Positions 38,801 through 50,934 of a DNA stretch of 64,000 nt are shown piece by piece. This DNA comes from Pseudomonas anuradhapurensis. GTDB taxonomy: Bacteria > Pseudomonadota > Gammaproteobacteria > Pseudomonadales > Pseudomonadaceae. Position 1 is the stretch's first letter, and each line of letters begins with the position of its first letter. A program made the translations under genes and the position numbers. The stretch is taken from NCBI RefSeq assembly GCF_014269225.2, contig NZ_CP077097.1:998001-1062000 (forward strand), read 5' to 3'. The notes under the pieces were generated by a model. That model was given only the letters and a program-made list of their open reading frames with translations. It was not told the DNA's origin and made no database searches.

Positions 38801-39073
38801 TTATTCGCCTTCGTCGAAATAGTTGTTGATCAGTTCGACCAGCGCCTCCATGGCTTCGTTGTCCTGGTCCCCTTCGGTATGCAGGTGCACCTGGGTGCCT
38901 TTGCCAGCCGCCAGCATCATCACCGCCATGATGCTTTTGCCATCCACCAGCTTGTCTGGCGCGCGGCCCACCCTGACCTGGCAGGGGAAGCGGCCGGCCA
39001 CGCCAACGAACTTGGCTGCCGCCCGGGCGTGCAGCCCCAGCTTGTTGATGATGGTGATTTCACGGGCGGGCAT
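38801..39073 (-). CDS. ptsO: Nitrogen PTS phosphocarrier NPr (HPr-like)
   Basis: 90 residues with the HPr fold. Phospho-acceptor His15 is in NKLGLHARAAAKF. A VDGKSIMAVMMLAAGKGT segment carries the second HPr motif; the Ser46-equivalent is present, but no HPr kinase gene is in the window. It passes phosphate from PtsP to PtsN. Last gene of the rpoN-hpf-ptsN-rapZ-ptsO row; 20 bases after rapZ, and convergent with fumC. Confidence 0.93.
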   Translation of the reverse strand: MPAREITIINKLGLHARAAAKFVGVAGRFPCQVRVGRAPDKLVDGKSIMAVMMLAAGKGTQVHLHTEGDQDNEAMEALVELINNYFDEGE

Positions 39074-39092
39074 CGTGGGGCGGATCCTTGGG

Positions 39093-39947
39093 CTAGAGGT
39101 CGCGGTGACGGACCTGGACGTTTTTCAGGGATTGCTGCAGCAACTGGCCGAGGCGCTCGGTGATGTATACCGAACGGTGATGACCACCGGTGCAGCCGAT
39201 GGCGATGGTGACGTAGGCACGGTTGCTGGCGGCGAAGCGGGGCAGCCACTTCAGCAGGTAGCTGGAGATGTCGTTGAACATTTCTTCGACGTCCGGCTGT
39301 GCGGCCAGGTAGTCGATCACCGGTTGCTCGAGGCCGGAGTGTTCACGCAACTCGGGCTTCCAGTAGGGGTTGGGCAGGCAGCGTACGTCGAACACCAGGT
39401 CGGCATCGACCGGCATGCCGCGCTTGAAACCGAACGACTCGACCAGGAACGCAGTACCAGGCTCGGGCTGGTTGAGCAGGCGCAGCTTGATGGAGTCGCG
39501 CAGCTGGTACAGGTTCAGGCTAGTGGTGTCGATCTTCAGGTCGGCCAAGTCGGAAATCGGCCCCAGCAGCTCGCTCTCAACGCGGATTGCCTCGGCCAGC
39601 GAACGGTCGGCATTGGTCAGCGGGTGGCGCCGGCGGGTTTCCGAAAAGCGCTTGAGCAGCGTGTCTTCGTCGGCATCCAGGAACAGTACGTCGCACTGGA
39701 TATGCCGGGCACGGGCTTCTTCGAGCAATTGAGGGAAACGGCTCAGGTGGCTGGGCAGGTTGCGTGCGTCGATCGACACGGCAACCTTGGGTTGCAGCAG
39801 CTCGGTGTTGATCAGCGCGTTTTCCGCCAGTTGCGGCAGCAGCCCGGCGGGCAGGTTGTCAATGCAGTAGAAACCGTTGTCTTCCAGGACATCGAGGGCG
39901 GTGCTCTTGCCGGAGCCGGACCGGCCGCTGACGATGATCAGGCGCAT
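39093..39947 (-). CDS. rapZ: RNase adapter RapZ
   Basis: 284 residues. Walker [10 protein letters not shown] at residues 8-16, then a Walker B-like [24 protein letters not shown]. The C-terminal domain has [15 protein letters not shown]. In E. coli RapZ binds the GlmZ and GlmY small RNAs and controls glmS; in pseudomonads its target is less clear. It follows ptsN by 2 bases. Confidence 0.93.
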   Translation of the reverse strand: MRLIIVSGRSGSGKSTALDVLEDNGFYCIDNLPAGLLPQLAENALINTELLQPKVAVSIDARNLPSHLSRFPQLLEEARARHIQCDVLFLDADEDTLLKRFSETRRRHPLTNADRSLAEAIRVESELLGPISDLADLKIDTTSLNLYQLRDSIKLRLLNQPEPGTAFLVESFGFKRGMPVDADLVFDVRCLPNPYWKPELREHSGLEQPVIDYLAAQPDVEEMFNDISSYLLKWLPRFAASNRAYVTIAIGCTGGHHRSVYITERLGQLLQQSLKNVQVRHRDL

Positions 39948-39949
39948 GT

Positions 39950-40414
39950 TCAGTGCTCGTTCTGTACGTCCAGGACAACCTGGAACAGGGCCTCGCTGCT
40001 GGTGGCCGCACGCAGGCGGTCACGCACTTCCTTGCGGTCAAGCATGCTGGCGATCTGCCGCAGTAGTTCCAGGTGAGCATCGGTCGCGGCTTCTGGCACC
40101 AGCAGGACGAACAGCAGGTCCACCGGAGCGCCATCGATCGCATCGTAGTCGATGGGGGCTTCCAGGTGCAGCAGGGCGCTGACCGGAGCGGAGCATCCTG
40201 GGAGCCGACAGTGCGGGATGGCAATGCCATTACCGAAACCGGTCGAGCCGAGTTTCTCCCGGGCGACCAGTTTTTCGAAGACGTCCTGCATCTCCAGTTC
40301 TGGTACTTGTTCGGCGATGACGGTGGCGACCTTTTCCAGGGCGCGCTTCTTGCTGCCGCCCGGCACGTTCACCAGGGAACGGCCGGGGGTCAGGATGGTT
40401 TCAAGTCGGATCAT
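39950..40414 (-). CDS. ptsN: Nitrogen PTS EIIA protein PtsN
   Basis: 154 residues, PTS EIIA type-2 domain. The phospho-acceptor is His68 in [14 protein letters not shown]. In P. putida it regulates carbon and nitrogen balance, potassium-related functions and sigma-54 promoters. It lies 12 bases after hpf and 2 before rapZ. Confidence 0.95.
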   Translation of the reverse strand: MIRLETILTPGRSLVNVPGGSKKRALEKVATVIAEQVPELEMQDVFEKLVAREKLGSTGFGNGIAIPHCRLPGCSAPVSALLHLEAPIDYDAIDGAPVDLLFVLLVPEAATDAHLELLRQIASMLDRKEVRDRLRAATSSEALFQVVLDVQNEH

Positions 40415-40426
40415 GGATGAGGGGGA

Positions 40427-40735
40427 TCAGCGGGCAGCTGCACCTTGCAGCAGGCTTTGCTGTTTTTCCTTGTGTTTTTTCAGTTGGCGGTCGAGCTTGT
40501 CGGCCAAGGCATCGATCGCTGCATACATGTCTTCGTGTTCGGCGTTGGCAACCACTTCGCCGCCGGGAATCTGCAGGGTCGCCTCGACCTTCTGTTGCAG
40601 CTTCTCGACCTTCATGATGACCTGCACGTTGGTGATCTTGTCGAAGTGACTTTCCACCCGAGCGAGTTTTTCAAGCACGTAATCGCGCAGTGGCTGGGTG
40701 ACTTCTACATGCTGTCCACTGATATTGACTTGCAT
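40427..40735 (-). CDS. hpf: Ribosome hibernation promoting factor (short form)
   Basis: 102 residues of the HPF/YfiA fold, starting MQVNISGQHVEVTQPLRDYV. No long C-terminal dimerisation domain, so it is the short HPF that works with RMF to form 100S ribosomes. The ATG at 40735 has AAGGAG upstream; the frame extends 19 codons further but without support. It sits between rpoN and ptsN. Confidence 0.94.
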   Translation of the reverse strand: MQVNISGQHVEVTQPLRDYVLEKLARVESHFDKITNVQVIMKVEKLQQKVEATLQIPGGEVVANAEHEDMYAAIDALADKLDRQLKKHKEKQQSLLQGAAAR

Positions 40736-40762
40736 ACAGCTTCTCCTTTGTTGCCCGTGCAT

Positions 40763-40787
40763 AAAGAGGCAGGTCTTGCACCTGCCC
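40763..40787 (-). terminator. Hairpin between rpoN and hpf
   Basis: Read on the minus strand, GGCAGGT and ACCTGCC form a 7-base stem around GCAAG, followed by TCTTT. This is a weak terminator or attenuator within the operon, leaving room for a separate hpf promoter. Confidence 0.5.
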
Positions 40788-40814
40788 CACAAACGCTGTG
40801 GCGCATCTCAGGGG

Positions 40815-42308
40815 CTACATCAGTCGCTTGCGTTCGCTCGACGGTGCGATGCCGAGAGACTCGCGATACTTGGCGACGGTGCGACGGGCTACCTGGATGC
40901 CTTGTGCCTCCAGTAAACCAGCGATCTTGCTGTCACTCAATGGCTTTTTCTGATTTTCCGCCGCAACCAGTTTCTTGATGATCGCGCGGATCGCCGTGGA
41001 CGAGCATTCTCCGCCTTCGGAGGTGCTGACGTGGCTGGAGAAAAAGTATTTCAGTTCGTAGATGCCACGTGGCGTGTGCATGTATTTCTGCGTGGTAACC
41101 CGCGAAATGGTCGATTCGTGCATGCCGACCGCCTCGGCGATGTCATGCAGCACCAGGGGTTTCATCGCTTCGTCGCCGTGGTCGAGGAAGCCGCGCTGAT
41201 GCTCGACGATCTGCGTGGCCACCTTCATCAGCGTCTCGTTGCGGCTTTGCAGGCTCTTGATGAACCAGCGCGCTTCCTGCAGCTGGTTGCGCATGAAGGT
41301 GTTGTCGGCACTGGTATCGGCCCGGCGCACGAAGCCGGCGTACTGCGGGTTGACGCGCAGGCGCGGGATGGCTTCCTGGTTCAGCTCCACCAGCCAGCGG
41401 TCATTGTCCTTGCGCACGATGACGTCGGGCACCACGTATTCAGGTTCGCTGGACTCGATCTGCGAACCGGGGCGCGGGTTCAGGCTCTGCACCAGCTCGA
41501 TGACCTGGCGCAGCTCGTCTTCCTTGATTTTCATGCGCCGCATCAGCTGGCTGTAGTCGCGGCTGCCGAGCAGGTCGATGAAATCGGTGACCAGGCGCTT
41601 GGCTTCGGTCATCCACGGGGTATTGGCTGGCAGTTGGCGCAGTTGCAGCAGCAGGCATTCGCCCAGGTTGCGGGCACCGACGCCGGCCGGTTCGAACTGC
41701 TGGATGCGGTGCAGCACCGCTTCGACCTCGTCCAGCTCGATATCCAGCTCGGGGTCGAAACCGGCACAGATCTCCTCGAGGGTGTCTTCCAGGTAACCCT
41801 GGCCGTTGATGCTGTCGATCAAGGTGACCGCAATCAGCCGGTCGGTATCTGACATCGGTGCCAGGTTCAACTGCCACAGCAGGTGGCTTTGCAGGCTTTC
41901 GCCGGCCGATGTCCGCGTGGTGAAGTCCCATTCGTCATCGTCGTTGCTGGGCAGGCTGCTGGCGCTGGTCTGGTAGATGTCTTCCCAGGCGGTGTCCACC
42001 GGCAGCTCGTTGGGAATGCGCTCGCTCCACTCACCGTCCTCAAGGTTGTCGGCACTGGTGGTGCTTTCCTGGAAGCTGTTGTCCTGGACTTCGGCGGCCG
42101 GTTTGTTCTCGGCGTTGTCCGCCATCGGGTCGCTATTGTCGAAGTCGTCGCCGTCTTCCTGACGTTCGAGCATCGGGTTCGACTCCAGCGCTTCCTGGAT
42201 TTCCTGTTGGAGGTCCAGGGTGGAAAGCTGGAGCAGGCGGATGGCCTGTTGCAACTGCGGCGTCATCGTCAGTTGCTGGCCCATTTTTAGGACGAGCGAT
42301 GGTTTCAT
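40815..42308 (-). CDS. rpoN: RNA polymerase sigma-54 factor
   Basis: 497 residues. The Gln/Leu-rich activator-binding region I is at the N-terminus ([19 protein letters not shown]), followed by an acidic stretch (about 55-110), the core-binding domain, a helix-turn-helix, and the RpoN box [10 protein letters not shown] at residues 474-483. It directs transcription from -24/-12 promoters for nitrogen, flagellar and carbon genes. The order lptB-rpoN-hpf-ptsN is standard for gamma-proteobacteria. Confidence 0.97.
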   Translation of the reverse strand: MKPSLVLKMGQQLTMTPQLQQAIRLLQLSTLDLQQEIQEALESNPMLERQEDGDDFDNSDPMADNAENKPAAEVQDNSFQESTTSADNLEDGEWSERIPNELPVDTAWEDIYQTSASSLPSNDDDEWDFTTRTSAGESLQSHLLWQLNLAPMSDTDRLIAVTLIDSINGQGYLEDTLEEICAGFDPELDIELDEVEAVLHRIQQFEPAGVGARNLGECLLLQLRQLPANTPWMTEAKRLVTDFIDLLGSRDYSQLMRRMKIKEDELRQVIELVQSLNPRPGSQIESSEPEYVVPDVIVRKDNDRWLVELNQEAIPRLRVNPQYAGFVRRADTSADNTFMRNQLQEARWFIKSLQSRNETLMKVATQIVEHQRGFLDHGDEAMKPLVLHDIAEAVGMHESTISRVTTQKYMHTPRGIYELKYFFSSHVSTSEGGECSSTAIRAIIKKLVAAENQKKPLSDSKIAGLLEAQGIQVARRTVAKYRESLGIAPSSERKRLM

Positions 42309-42483
42309 GGCTGGGGCTTAATACCTTGTTCGCCGGCGCGCATGCGCCATCCACTACACGGGGGCGCCGGGGCGCCAGATCAAGCAAGTTTTATGCCTTA
42401 AATTGTAGCGTTTGCCTAGAGTACCGTAACAACTTTACCCCGATTGCAGGGCGAATTGCCGGCACTCCAGGCGCGTACTGGGT

Positions 42484-43209
<726 letters not shown>

Positions 43210-43734
43210 TTACTCGGCCTTCTTCTTGGGCTGGATCACCATGTCGATACGCTGACGCGGCGAAGTCACGTTGCCACCACGACCGGCGGTCGCCACCTGG
43301 GTCTTGGTGTTGTAGACGATCTTCTCGCCTTCGGTGGTGTTGCCTTCGTTCTCGACCTTGGCGCGATCGGTGAGCACCACCATGTCCTTCTGCGCCTGGT
43401 ACTGGATGGTAACTGCCCAGCCTTTCATCTTGTCCGGCTTGGCTGCGCTCTGCTGCTGCTCGAAGTAGGCCAGGTTGCCCACCGAGGTCACCACGTCGAT
43501 GTCGCCGGAGGCGGAACGGGTGATGGTCACGGTGTTGCCTTTGATCATCATCGAACCCTGGGTGATGATCACGTCGCCGGTGTAGGTGGCCACGCCCTGC
43601 TTGTCGTCCAGGTGGGCGTTGTCGGCCTGGATGCGGATAGGCTGGTCACGGTCATTCGGCAGGGCGAGGGCGCTCGCGCTTCCCAGTGCTGCGCTCAGGC
43701 TGAGCAAAAGGGGGAGGGTTTTAACGAGCCTCAT
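43210..43734 (-). CDS. lptA: Periplasmic LPS bridge protein LptA (LptH)
   Basis: 174 residues with a signal peptide (about 1-25, PLLLSLSAALGSASALA). The OstA/LptA beta-jellyroll contains DNAHLDDKQGVATYTGDVIITQ. It links LptC to LptDE across the periplasm. It overlaps the end of lptC by 14 bases and abuts lptB. Confidence 0.93.
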   Translation of the reverse strand: MRLVKTLPLLLSLSAALGSASALALPNDRDQPIRIQADNAHLDDKQGVATYTGDVIITQGSMMIKGNTVTITRSASGDIDVVTSVGNLAYFEQQQSAAKPDKMKGWAVTIQYQAQKDMVVLTDRAKVENEGNTTEGEKIVYNTKTQVATAGRGGNVTSPRQRIDMVIQPKKKAE

Positions 43735-44293
43735 ACTGTCCTCTTACGTTAGAGAGCAAGTCCATCTTGCCTTCTTTCAAATACGCTTTCATTCCTTTAC
43801 CCGTAGTCGTGCCACCGGCGCCGTCGATTCTAACGGCTTGCTCGGTCTGCGCATATTGCTTCTGCGGGAACACGGTCATGCGTGAGCTGGTAATGATGGT
43901 TTCGCGCTGTTTTTCGTCGGTGCGGGCAACCCGCACGTTGTCGATCAGTTCAACTTCGCTGCCGTCCGGGTTGACCTCGGCGCGGGTGCTCTGCACGTGC
44001 CAGGGGAACGCGGTGCCGCGGTACAGGTGCAGGTCCGGCGTGGTCAGCAGGGTGATTTCGCTGGCCTTGAGGTGCTCGACCTTGTCGGCGGTCATTTCGT
44101 ACTGCAGCTTGCCGTCGGGCAGGAACTGCACGCTGTGGGCGTTGACTGCGTAGTAGTCGATGGCGCTCTTGTCGACCTGCGCTACCGGTTTGTCGAGGAA
44201 GCTTTCCGGGCTGACATTCCAGTAGCCGATCGCCACCAGCAGGGCGGCGATCACCGCGAGCAGCGCAATGTTGCGGGCTTTCTTGCTGAACAT
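43721..44293 (-). CDS. lptC: LPS export protein LptC
   Basis: 190 residues: one N-terminal membrane helix (NIALLAVIAALLVAIGYW, about 8-25) and a periplasmic LptC jellyroll domain. It receives LPS from LptB2FG and passes it to LptA. The gene starts 8 bases after kdsC, and its 3' end overlaps lptA by 14 bases, which suggests coupled translation. Confidence 0.92.
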   Translation of the reverse strand: MFSKKARNIALLAVIAALLVAIGYWNVSPESFLDKPVAQVDKSAIDYYAVNAHSVQFLPDGKLQYEMTADKVEHLKASEITLLTTPDLHLYRGTAFPWHVQSTRAEVNPDGSEVELIDNVRVARTDEKQRETIITSSRMTVFPQKQYAQTEQAVRIDGAGGTTTGKGMKAYLKEGKMDLLSNVRGQYEAR

Positions 44294-44301
44294 GGGCAGC
44301 C

Positions 44302-44826
44302 TTACAGGTAGTTGGCGTTGGCAGCGTCCAGGGTGCCCTGGGCCTGCATGATCAGTTCGCAGAATTCACGGGCCGCGCCTTCGCCGCCACGTGCCTGGGT
44401 CACGCCATGAGCGTGCTGGCGAACGAATGGGGCGGCGTTGGCCACCGCCATGCCCAGGGCGACCCGGCGAATCACCGGCAGGTCCGGCAGGTCGTCGCCG
44501 AGGTAGGCCACTTGAGCATAGCTCAGGCCCAGTTCGGCGAGCAGGCCGTCAAGCACCACCAGCTTGTCCTCGCGGCCTTGATAGAGGTGCGGGATGCCGA
44601 GGTTCTTCGCCCGGCGCTCGACCACCGGGGTCTTGCGCCCGCTGATGATCGCGGTGGTCACGCCCGAGGCCATGAGCATCTTGATGCCCTGGCCGTCGAG
44701 GGTATTGAAGGTCTTGAATTCGCTGCCGTCCTCGAGGAAGTACAGGCGTCCGTCGGTGAGCACGCCGTCCACGTCGAACACTGCCAGCTTGATGTGCTTG
44801 CCGCGTTGCATGAGGTCCTGGTTCAT
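44302..44826 (-). CDS. kdsC: 3-deoxy-D-manno-octulosonate 8-phosphate phosphatase KdsC
   Basis: 174 residues, HAD superfamily. The catalytic Asp18 and Asp20 are in FDVDGVLTDG, with the conserved Lys/Asp region YLGDDLPDLPVI further on. It makes free Kdo for LPS. It follows kdsD by 12 bases and precedes lptC. Confidence 0.94.
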   Translation of the reverse strand: MNQDLMQRGKHIKLAVFDVDGVLTDGRLYFLEDGSEFKTFNTLDGQGIKMLMASGVTTAIISGRKTPVVERRAKNLGIPHLYQGREDKLVVLDGLLAELGLSYAQVAYLGDDLPDLPVIRRVALGMAVANAAPFVRQHAHGVTQARGGEGAAREFCELIMQAQGTLDAANANYL

Positions 44827-44838
44827 TCCATCGTTCCT

Positions 44839-45813
44839 TTACATTACGCCGGCGCGCAGCAGGTCGTGCATGTTCAGGGCGCCGGTCGGGCGGTCCTCGC
44901 GGTCTACCACCACCAGGGCGCCGATCTTGTGGTCTTCCATGATTTTCAGCGCCTCGGCCGCGAGCATGTCGGCGCGGGCCGTCTTGCCGTGCACGGTCAT
45001 GACCTGGTCGATCAGGGTGGTGTGGACGTCGATGTTGCGGTCCAGGCTGCGGCGCAGGTCGCCGTCGGTGAAGATCCCGGCCAGCTTGCCGTCGGCTTCG
45101 ACGATCACGGTCATGCCCAGGCCCTTGCGGGACATTTCCAGCAGGGCGTCCTTGAGCAGGGTGCCGCGCGGCACCTGGGGCAGGTCGTCACCGGCGTGCA
45201 TCACGTTCTCGACCTTCAGCAGCAGGCGGCGGCCCAGTGCCCCACCCGGGTGCGAGAAGGCAAAGTCCTCGGCGGTGAAGCCACGCGCCTCGAGCAGGGC
45301 GATGGCCAGGGCGTCGCCAAGTACCAGCGAAGCGGTGGTGGAAGAGGTGGGGGCCAGGTTGAGCGGGCAGGCCTCTTGCTCGACGCGCGCGTCGAGGTTG
45401 ACCTCGGCAGCCTGGGCCAGGGGCGAATCCGGATTGCCGGTCAGGCTGATCAGCTTGATGCCCAGGCGCTTGATCAGCGGCAGCAGGGTGACGATTTCGG
45501 CGGTGCTGCCGGAGTTCGACAGGGCCAGGATGACATCATCGCGGGTAATCATGCCCATGTCGCCATGGCTGGCTTCGGCGGGGTGCACGAAAAATGCCGG
45601 CGTACCGGTGCTGGCAAGGGTGGCGGCGATCTTGTTGCCGATGTGCCCGGACTTGCCCATGCCGACCACGACGACCCGGCCCTTGCTGGCCAGGATCAGT
45701 TCGCAGGCCTTGACGAAATTGTCGTCGATGCGCGCCAGCAGGGCCTCTACGGCCTCGACTTCCAGGCGCAGGGTGCGTTGGGCGGATTGGATCAGCTCGC
45801 TGGATTGGCTCAT
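44839..45813 (-). CDS. kdsD: Arabinose 5-phosphate isomerase KdsD
   Basis: 324 residues: an N-terminal SIS sugar-isomerase domain (about 35-180, with VVVGMGKSGHIGNKIAATLA and LSNSGSTAEIV) followed by two CBS domains. It converts ribulose 5-phosphate to arabinose 5-phosphate, the first step to Kdo. The ATG at 45813 is chosen; the frame extends to 45915. It is the first gene of the long minus-strand row and divergent from mlaF across 248 bases. Confidence 0.94.
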   Translation of the reverse strand: MSQSSELIQSAQRTLRLEVEAVEALLARIDDNFVKACELILASKGRVVVVGMGKSGHIGNKIAATLASTGTPAFFVHPAEASHGDMGMITRDDVILALSNSGSTAEIVTLLPLIKRLGIKLISLTGNPDSPLAQAAEVNLDARVEQEACPLNLAPTSSTTASLVLGDALAIALLEARGFTAEDFAFSHPGGALGRRLLLKVENVMHAGDDLPQVPRGTLLKDALLEMSRKGLGMTVIVEADGKLAGIFTDGDLRRSLDRNIDVHTTLIDQVMTVHGKTARADMLAAEALKIMEDHKIGALVVVDREDRPTGALNMHDLLRAGVM

Positions 45814-46061
45814 GTCGAAAAAGCAATGCCTGATGAAAAGGCGGCGATTATAGCTGCAATGAAAGAAACCCTCACGCTTTCGATTGCCCTGGCGAATCTC
45901 TCGCCAGCCTGTCACAGGGCTGAACGACTCGTTAGCCGACCTTGGGGCGGCGCTGTCAGCGGTGCTATAGTTCGCCGCTATTCGGCCTGCCAGGGGCGCG
46001 TGTGCCTTCCAGAAGGAGGCCGGCGTCCATTAGGACGAGGCTGCATCAGCAAGGAGTCTAG

Positions 46062-46871
46062 ATGAGTGTGGATAGCGCCTACGCGGTCGAGTTGAAGGGG
46101 GTTACCTTCAAACGCGGTTCGCGCAGCATTTTCAGCAACGTCGACATTCGCATCCCGCGCGGCAAGGTCACCGGCATAATGGGGCCATCGGGTTGCGGCA
46201 AGACCACGTTGCTCCGTCTGATGGGCGCGCAGTTGCGCCCTTCCAGCGGTGAGGTCTGGGTTGCCGGGCAGAACCTGCCGACGCTGTCGCGCAGCGACCT
46301 GTTCGACGCCCGCAAGCAAATGGGGGTGCTGTTCCAGAGCGGCGCGCTGTTCACCGACCTCGATGTGTTCGAGAACGTCGCGTTCCCGCTGCGCGTGCAC
46401 ACCCAGCTGTCGGACGAAATGATCCGTGACATCGTGCTGATGAAACTGCAGGCCGTGGGCCTGCGTGGTGCCATCGACCTGATGCCGGACGAACTGTCCG
46501 GCGGCATGAAGCGCCGCGTGGCGCTGGCCCGGGCGATTGCCCTGGACCCGCAGATCCTCATGTACGACGAACCGTTCGTCGGCCAGGACCCGATCGCCAT
46601 GGGGGTGCTGGTGCGCCTGATCCGCCTGCTCAACGATGCGCTGGGTATCACCAGCATCGTGGTCTCCCATGACCTGGCGGAAACCGCCAGCATCGCCGAC
46701 TACATCTATGTGGTGGGTGACGGCCAGGTACTTGGCCAAGGGACCCCTGACGAGCTGATGGGGTCGGACAACCCGCGCATTCGCCAGTTCATGAAAGGCG
46801 ACCCGGACGGTCCGGTACCTTTCCATTTTCCCGCGCCTGACTACCGCGCCGACCTGCTGGGGGCGCGTTGA
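46062..46871 (+). CDS. mlaF: Mla phospholipid transporter ATPase (Ttg2A)
   Basis: 269 residues. Walker [10 protein letters not shown] at 41-49, signature LSGGMKRR, Walker [13 protein letters not shown]. It powers the MlaFEDB complex, which exchanges phospholipid with the outer membrane. In P. putida the operon is called ttg2 for its role in toluene tolerance. It overlaps mlaE by one base. Confidence 0.95.
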   Translation: MSVDSAYAVELKGVTFKRGSRSIFSNVDIRIPRGKVTGIMGPSGCGKTTLLRLMGAQLRPSSGEVWVAGQNLPTLSRSDLFDARKQMGVLFQSGALFTDLDVFENVAFPLRVHTQLSDEMIRDIVLMKLQAVGLRGAIDLMPDELSGGMKRRVALARAIALDPQILMYDEPFVGQDPIAMGVLVRLIRLLNDALGITSIVVSHDLAETASIADYIYVVGDGQVLGQGTPDELMGSDNPRIRQFMKGDPDGPVPFHFPAPDYRADLLGAR

Positions 46872-47668
46872 TGCGCAGAAAATCCTTACTCGAACGTGTG
46901 CGCCTGCTCGGGCGTTCGGCAATCGACGTGCTGGCGGTGCTGGGGCGTTCCTGCCTGTTCCTGTTCCATGCCCTGGTCGGCCGTGGCGGTATCGGTGGCG
47001 GATTCCAGCTGCTGACCAAGCAGCTGTACTCGGTGGGTGTGCTGTCGCTGGCGATCATCGTCGTGTCCGGGGTGTTCATCGGCATGGTGCTGGCGCTGCA
47101 GGGCTACAGCATCCTGACCAAGTACGGCTCGGAGCAGGCCGTGGGGCAGATGGTGGCCCTGACCTTGCTGCGTGAACTGGGCCCGGTGGTGACCGCCTTG
47201 CTGTTCGCCGGCCGCGCCGGCTCCGCGCTGACCGCTGAAATCGGCAACATGAAGTCCACCGAGCAGCTGTCGAGCCTGGAAATGATCGGCGTCGACCCGC
47301 TCAAGTACATTGTCGCACCGCGCCTGTGGGCCGGTTTCATCTCGCTGCCGTTGCTGGCGCTGATCTTCAGCGTGGTGGGCATCTGGGGTGGCTCGTGGGT
47401 CGCCGTGGACTGGCTGGGCGTCTACGAGGGCTCGTTCTGGGCCAACATGCAGAACAGTGTTTCGTTCACCGACGACGTGCTCAACGGGCTGGTCAAGAGC
47501 CTGGTATTCGCCTTCGTCACGACCTGGATCGCCGTATTCCAGGGGTACGACTGTGAGCCCACCTCAGAAGGGATCAGCCGTGCCACCACCAAGACCGTGG
47601 TTTATGCCTCGTTGGCAGTGCTGGGTCTGGACTTTATTCTGACCGCCTTGATGTTTGGAGATTTCTGA
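46871..47668 (+). CDS. mlaE: Mla transporter permease (Ttg2B)
   Basis: 265 residues, inner membrane, with about five helices. It has the ABC_trans family [20 protein letters not shown] and [19 protein letters not shown] segments. The ATG at 46871 overlaps the mlaF stop; the TTG at 46868 is rejected. Its stop overlaps mlaD by one base. Confidence 0.95.
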   Translation: MRRKSLLERVRLLGRSAIDVLAVLGRSCLFLFHALVGRGGIGGGFQLLTKQLYSVGVLSLAIIVVSGVFIGMVLALQGYSILTKYGSEQAVGQMVALTLLRELGPVVTALLFAGRAGSALTAEIGNMKSTEQLSSLEMIGVDPLKYIVAPRLWAGFISLPLLALIFSVVGIWGGSWVAVDWLGVYEGSFWANMQNSVSFTDDVLNGLVKSLVFAFVTTWIAVFQGYDCEPTSEGISRATTKTVVYASLAVLGLDFILTALMFGDF

Positions 47669-48153
47669 TGCAAAACCGCACCCTGGAAATCGGTGTCGGC
47701 CTGTTCCTCCTGGCCGGGATCCTGGCGCTGCTGCTGCTGGCCCTGCGTGTCAGCGGCCTGTCGGCCAGCCCGAGCAGCGATACCTATAAAGTTTATGCGT
47801 ACTTCGACAATATCGCCGGTTTGACGGTCAGAGCTAAAGTGACCATGGCCGGTGTGACCATCGGCAAGGTTACCGCCATCGACCTGGACCGTGATTCCTA
47901 TACCGGTCGGGTGACGCTGCAGCTGGACAAGTCGGTGGATAACCTGCCGGTCGACTCCACTGCCTCGATCCTGACCGCTGGGTTGCTGGGCGAGAAGTAC
48001 ATCGGCATCAGCGTGGGCGGTGAAGAGCAGGTGCTCAAGGATGGCGCGACCATCCATGACACCCAGTCGGCCCTGGTGCTGGAAGATCTGATTGGCAAGT
48101 TCCTGCTCAACTCCGTTGGCAAGGAACCGAAAGAAGCGCAACCGGCTAATTAA
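47668..48153 (+). CDS. mlaD: Mla transporter substrate-binding subunit MlaD (Ttg2C)
   Basis: 161 residues: an N-terminal membrane helix (GVGLFLLAGILALLLLAL) and one MCE domain (about 39-115, YKVYAYFDNIAGLTVRAKV). It forms the periplasmic hexamer that passes lipid to MlaC. It overlaps mlaE and is 9 bases before mlaC. Confidence 0.94.
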   Translation: MQNRTLEIGVGLFLLAGILALLLLALRVSGLSASPSSDTYKVYAYFDNIAGLTVRAKVTMAGVTIGKVTAIDLDRDSYTGRVTLQLDKSVDNLPVDSTASILTAGLLGEKYIGISVGGEEQVLKDGATIHDTQSALVLEDLIGKFLLNSVGKEPKEAQPAN

Positions 48154-48162
48154 GGAGTTTCC

Positions 48163-48810
48163 ATGATTTCGATCCTGCGACGTGGCCTGCTGGTCCTGCT
48201 GGCGGCCTTCCCCCTGATGGCAATGGCCGCGCAGTCGCCGCACGACGTGGTGCAGAGCACCACCACCGAGTTGCTGGGTGAGCTCAAGGCCAACAAGGAG
48301 CAGTACAAGACCAACCCGCAAGCTTTCTACGACACCCTTGACCGGATCCTTGCGCCCGTGGTCGATGCCGACGGCATTTCCAGAAGCATCATGACCGTCA
48401 AGTACTCGCGCAAGGCCACGCCCGAGCAGATGCAGCGCTTCCAGGAAAACTTCAAGCGCAGCCTGTTCCAGTTCTACGGTAACGCGCTGCTGGAGTACAA
48501 CAACCAGGGTATCGTCGTAGACCCGGCCAAGGCCGATGACGGCAAGCGCGCCAGCGTCGGCATGAAGGTCACCGGCAACAACGGTGCCGTCTACCCGGTG
48601 CAGTACACCCTGGAAAACCTGGCTGGCGAGTGGAAGGTGCGTAACGTGATCGTCAACGGCATCAACATCGGCAAGCTGTTCCGCGACCAGTTCGCCGACG
48701 CCATGCAGCGCAACGGTGGCGACCTGGACAAGACCATCGACGGCTGGGCCGGTGAAGTGGCCAAGGCCAAGCAGGCTGCCGACAACTCCCCGGAGAAGAC
48801 CGTCAAATGA
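48163..48810 (+). CDS. mlaC: Periplasmic phospholipid-binding protein MlaC (Ttg2D)
   Basis: 215 residues with a signal peptide (about 1-23, GLLVLLAAFPLMAMAA). The MlaC family body has SRSIMTVKYSRKATPEQMQRF and YTLENLAGEWKVRNVIVNGI. It shuttles phospholipid between MlaD and the outer-membrane MlaA. It overlaps mlaB by four bases. Confidence 0.94.
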   Translation: MISILRRGLLVLLAAFPLMAMAAQSPHDVVQSTTTELLGELKANKEQYKTNPQAFYDTLDRILAPVVDADGISRSIMTVKYSRKATPEQMQRFQENFKRSLFQFYGNALLEYNNQGIVVDPAKADDGKRASVGMKVTGNNGAVYPVQYTLENLAGEWKVRNVIVNGINIGKLFRDQFADAMQRNGGDLDKTIDGWAGEVAKAKQAADNSPEKTVK

Positions 48811-49109
48811 GTGAGGCTGCCGTAAGCATGGCCGAGCCGGGCGTGCTGCGCCTGGCCGGCGTGCTGGACTACCGCAGCGGGCCGCTCCTGCGCAAGCAGG
48901 GCAAGGCGCTGATCGGCGCCTGCGGCGAGGCGCAGGTAGTGCTCGATTGCGCGGCGGTGCAGCGCTCCACCAGTGTCGGCCTGTCACTGCTGCTGGCCTT
49001 CATGCGTGATGCCCAGGCCGCTGGCAAGGGTTGTCAGGTGCGCAAAATGCCCGACGACATGCGCGAAATTGCCGAGGTCTATGACCTCGACGAAGTGCTG
49101 GCAACCTGA
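48807..49109 (+). CDS. mlaB: STAS-domain protein MlaB (Ttg2E)
   Basis: 100 residues, a lone STAS domain: VLDYRSGPLLRKQGKAL, then VVLDCAAVQRSTSVGLSLLL. It binds MlaF and supports activity of the complex. Start ATG overlaps the mlaC stop (ATGA). A terminator follows within 40 bases. Confidence 0.9.
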   Translation: MSEAAVSMAEPGVLRLAGVLDYRSGPLLRKQGKALIGACGEAQVVLDCAAVQRSTSVGLSLLLAFMRDAQAAGKGCQVRKMPDDMREIAEVYDLDEVLAT

Positions 49110-49142
49110 TGGCGTGACAGGAATGATGGCCCCTCGGTCAGT

Positions 49143-49180
49143 GAAGCCCTCGTTGGGCTTCGCAGGCGAGGGGCTTTTTT
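49143..49180 (+). terminator. Rho-independent terminator after mlaB
   Basis: AAGCCCTCG pairs with CGAGGGGCTT (one bulge), followed by six T. A competing GAAGCCC / GGGCTTC hairpin uses the same left arm. It ends the mla operon before ibaG. Confidence 0.8.
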
Positions 49181-49226
49181 GTATGATGGCCGACCCGTGC
49201 GCATCGGGCGCCGATTGAGGTTGAGC

Positions 49227-50755
<1,529 letters not shown>

Positions 50756-50772
50756 TTATCTGCCTGGCACAT

Positions 50773-50861
50773 CCTGTGGGAGCGGGCATGCCCGCGAAGA
50801 AGCCTCCGCGGTGCATGGCACCGGCTATGCCGGTGTTCGCGGGCTAGCCCGCTCCCACAGG
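50773..50861. repeat. REP-like doublet between murA and hisG
   Basis: CCTGTGGGAGCGGGCATGCC and GGGCTAGCCCGCTCCCACAGG face each other around GTGCATGGCACCGGC and TGCCGGTGTTCGC. It is the same composite as at 34703-34790. It fills most of the 179-base gap. Confidence 0.87.
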
Positions 50862-50934
50862 CTGGGCCTGATGAATTGAATGCGGTCGGGCCCGTGGCCC
50901 GGCCGGCAGTAGCCGCTTGAGGACCGACGTTCCA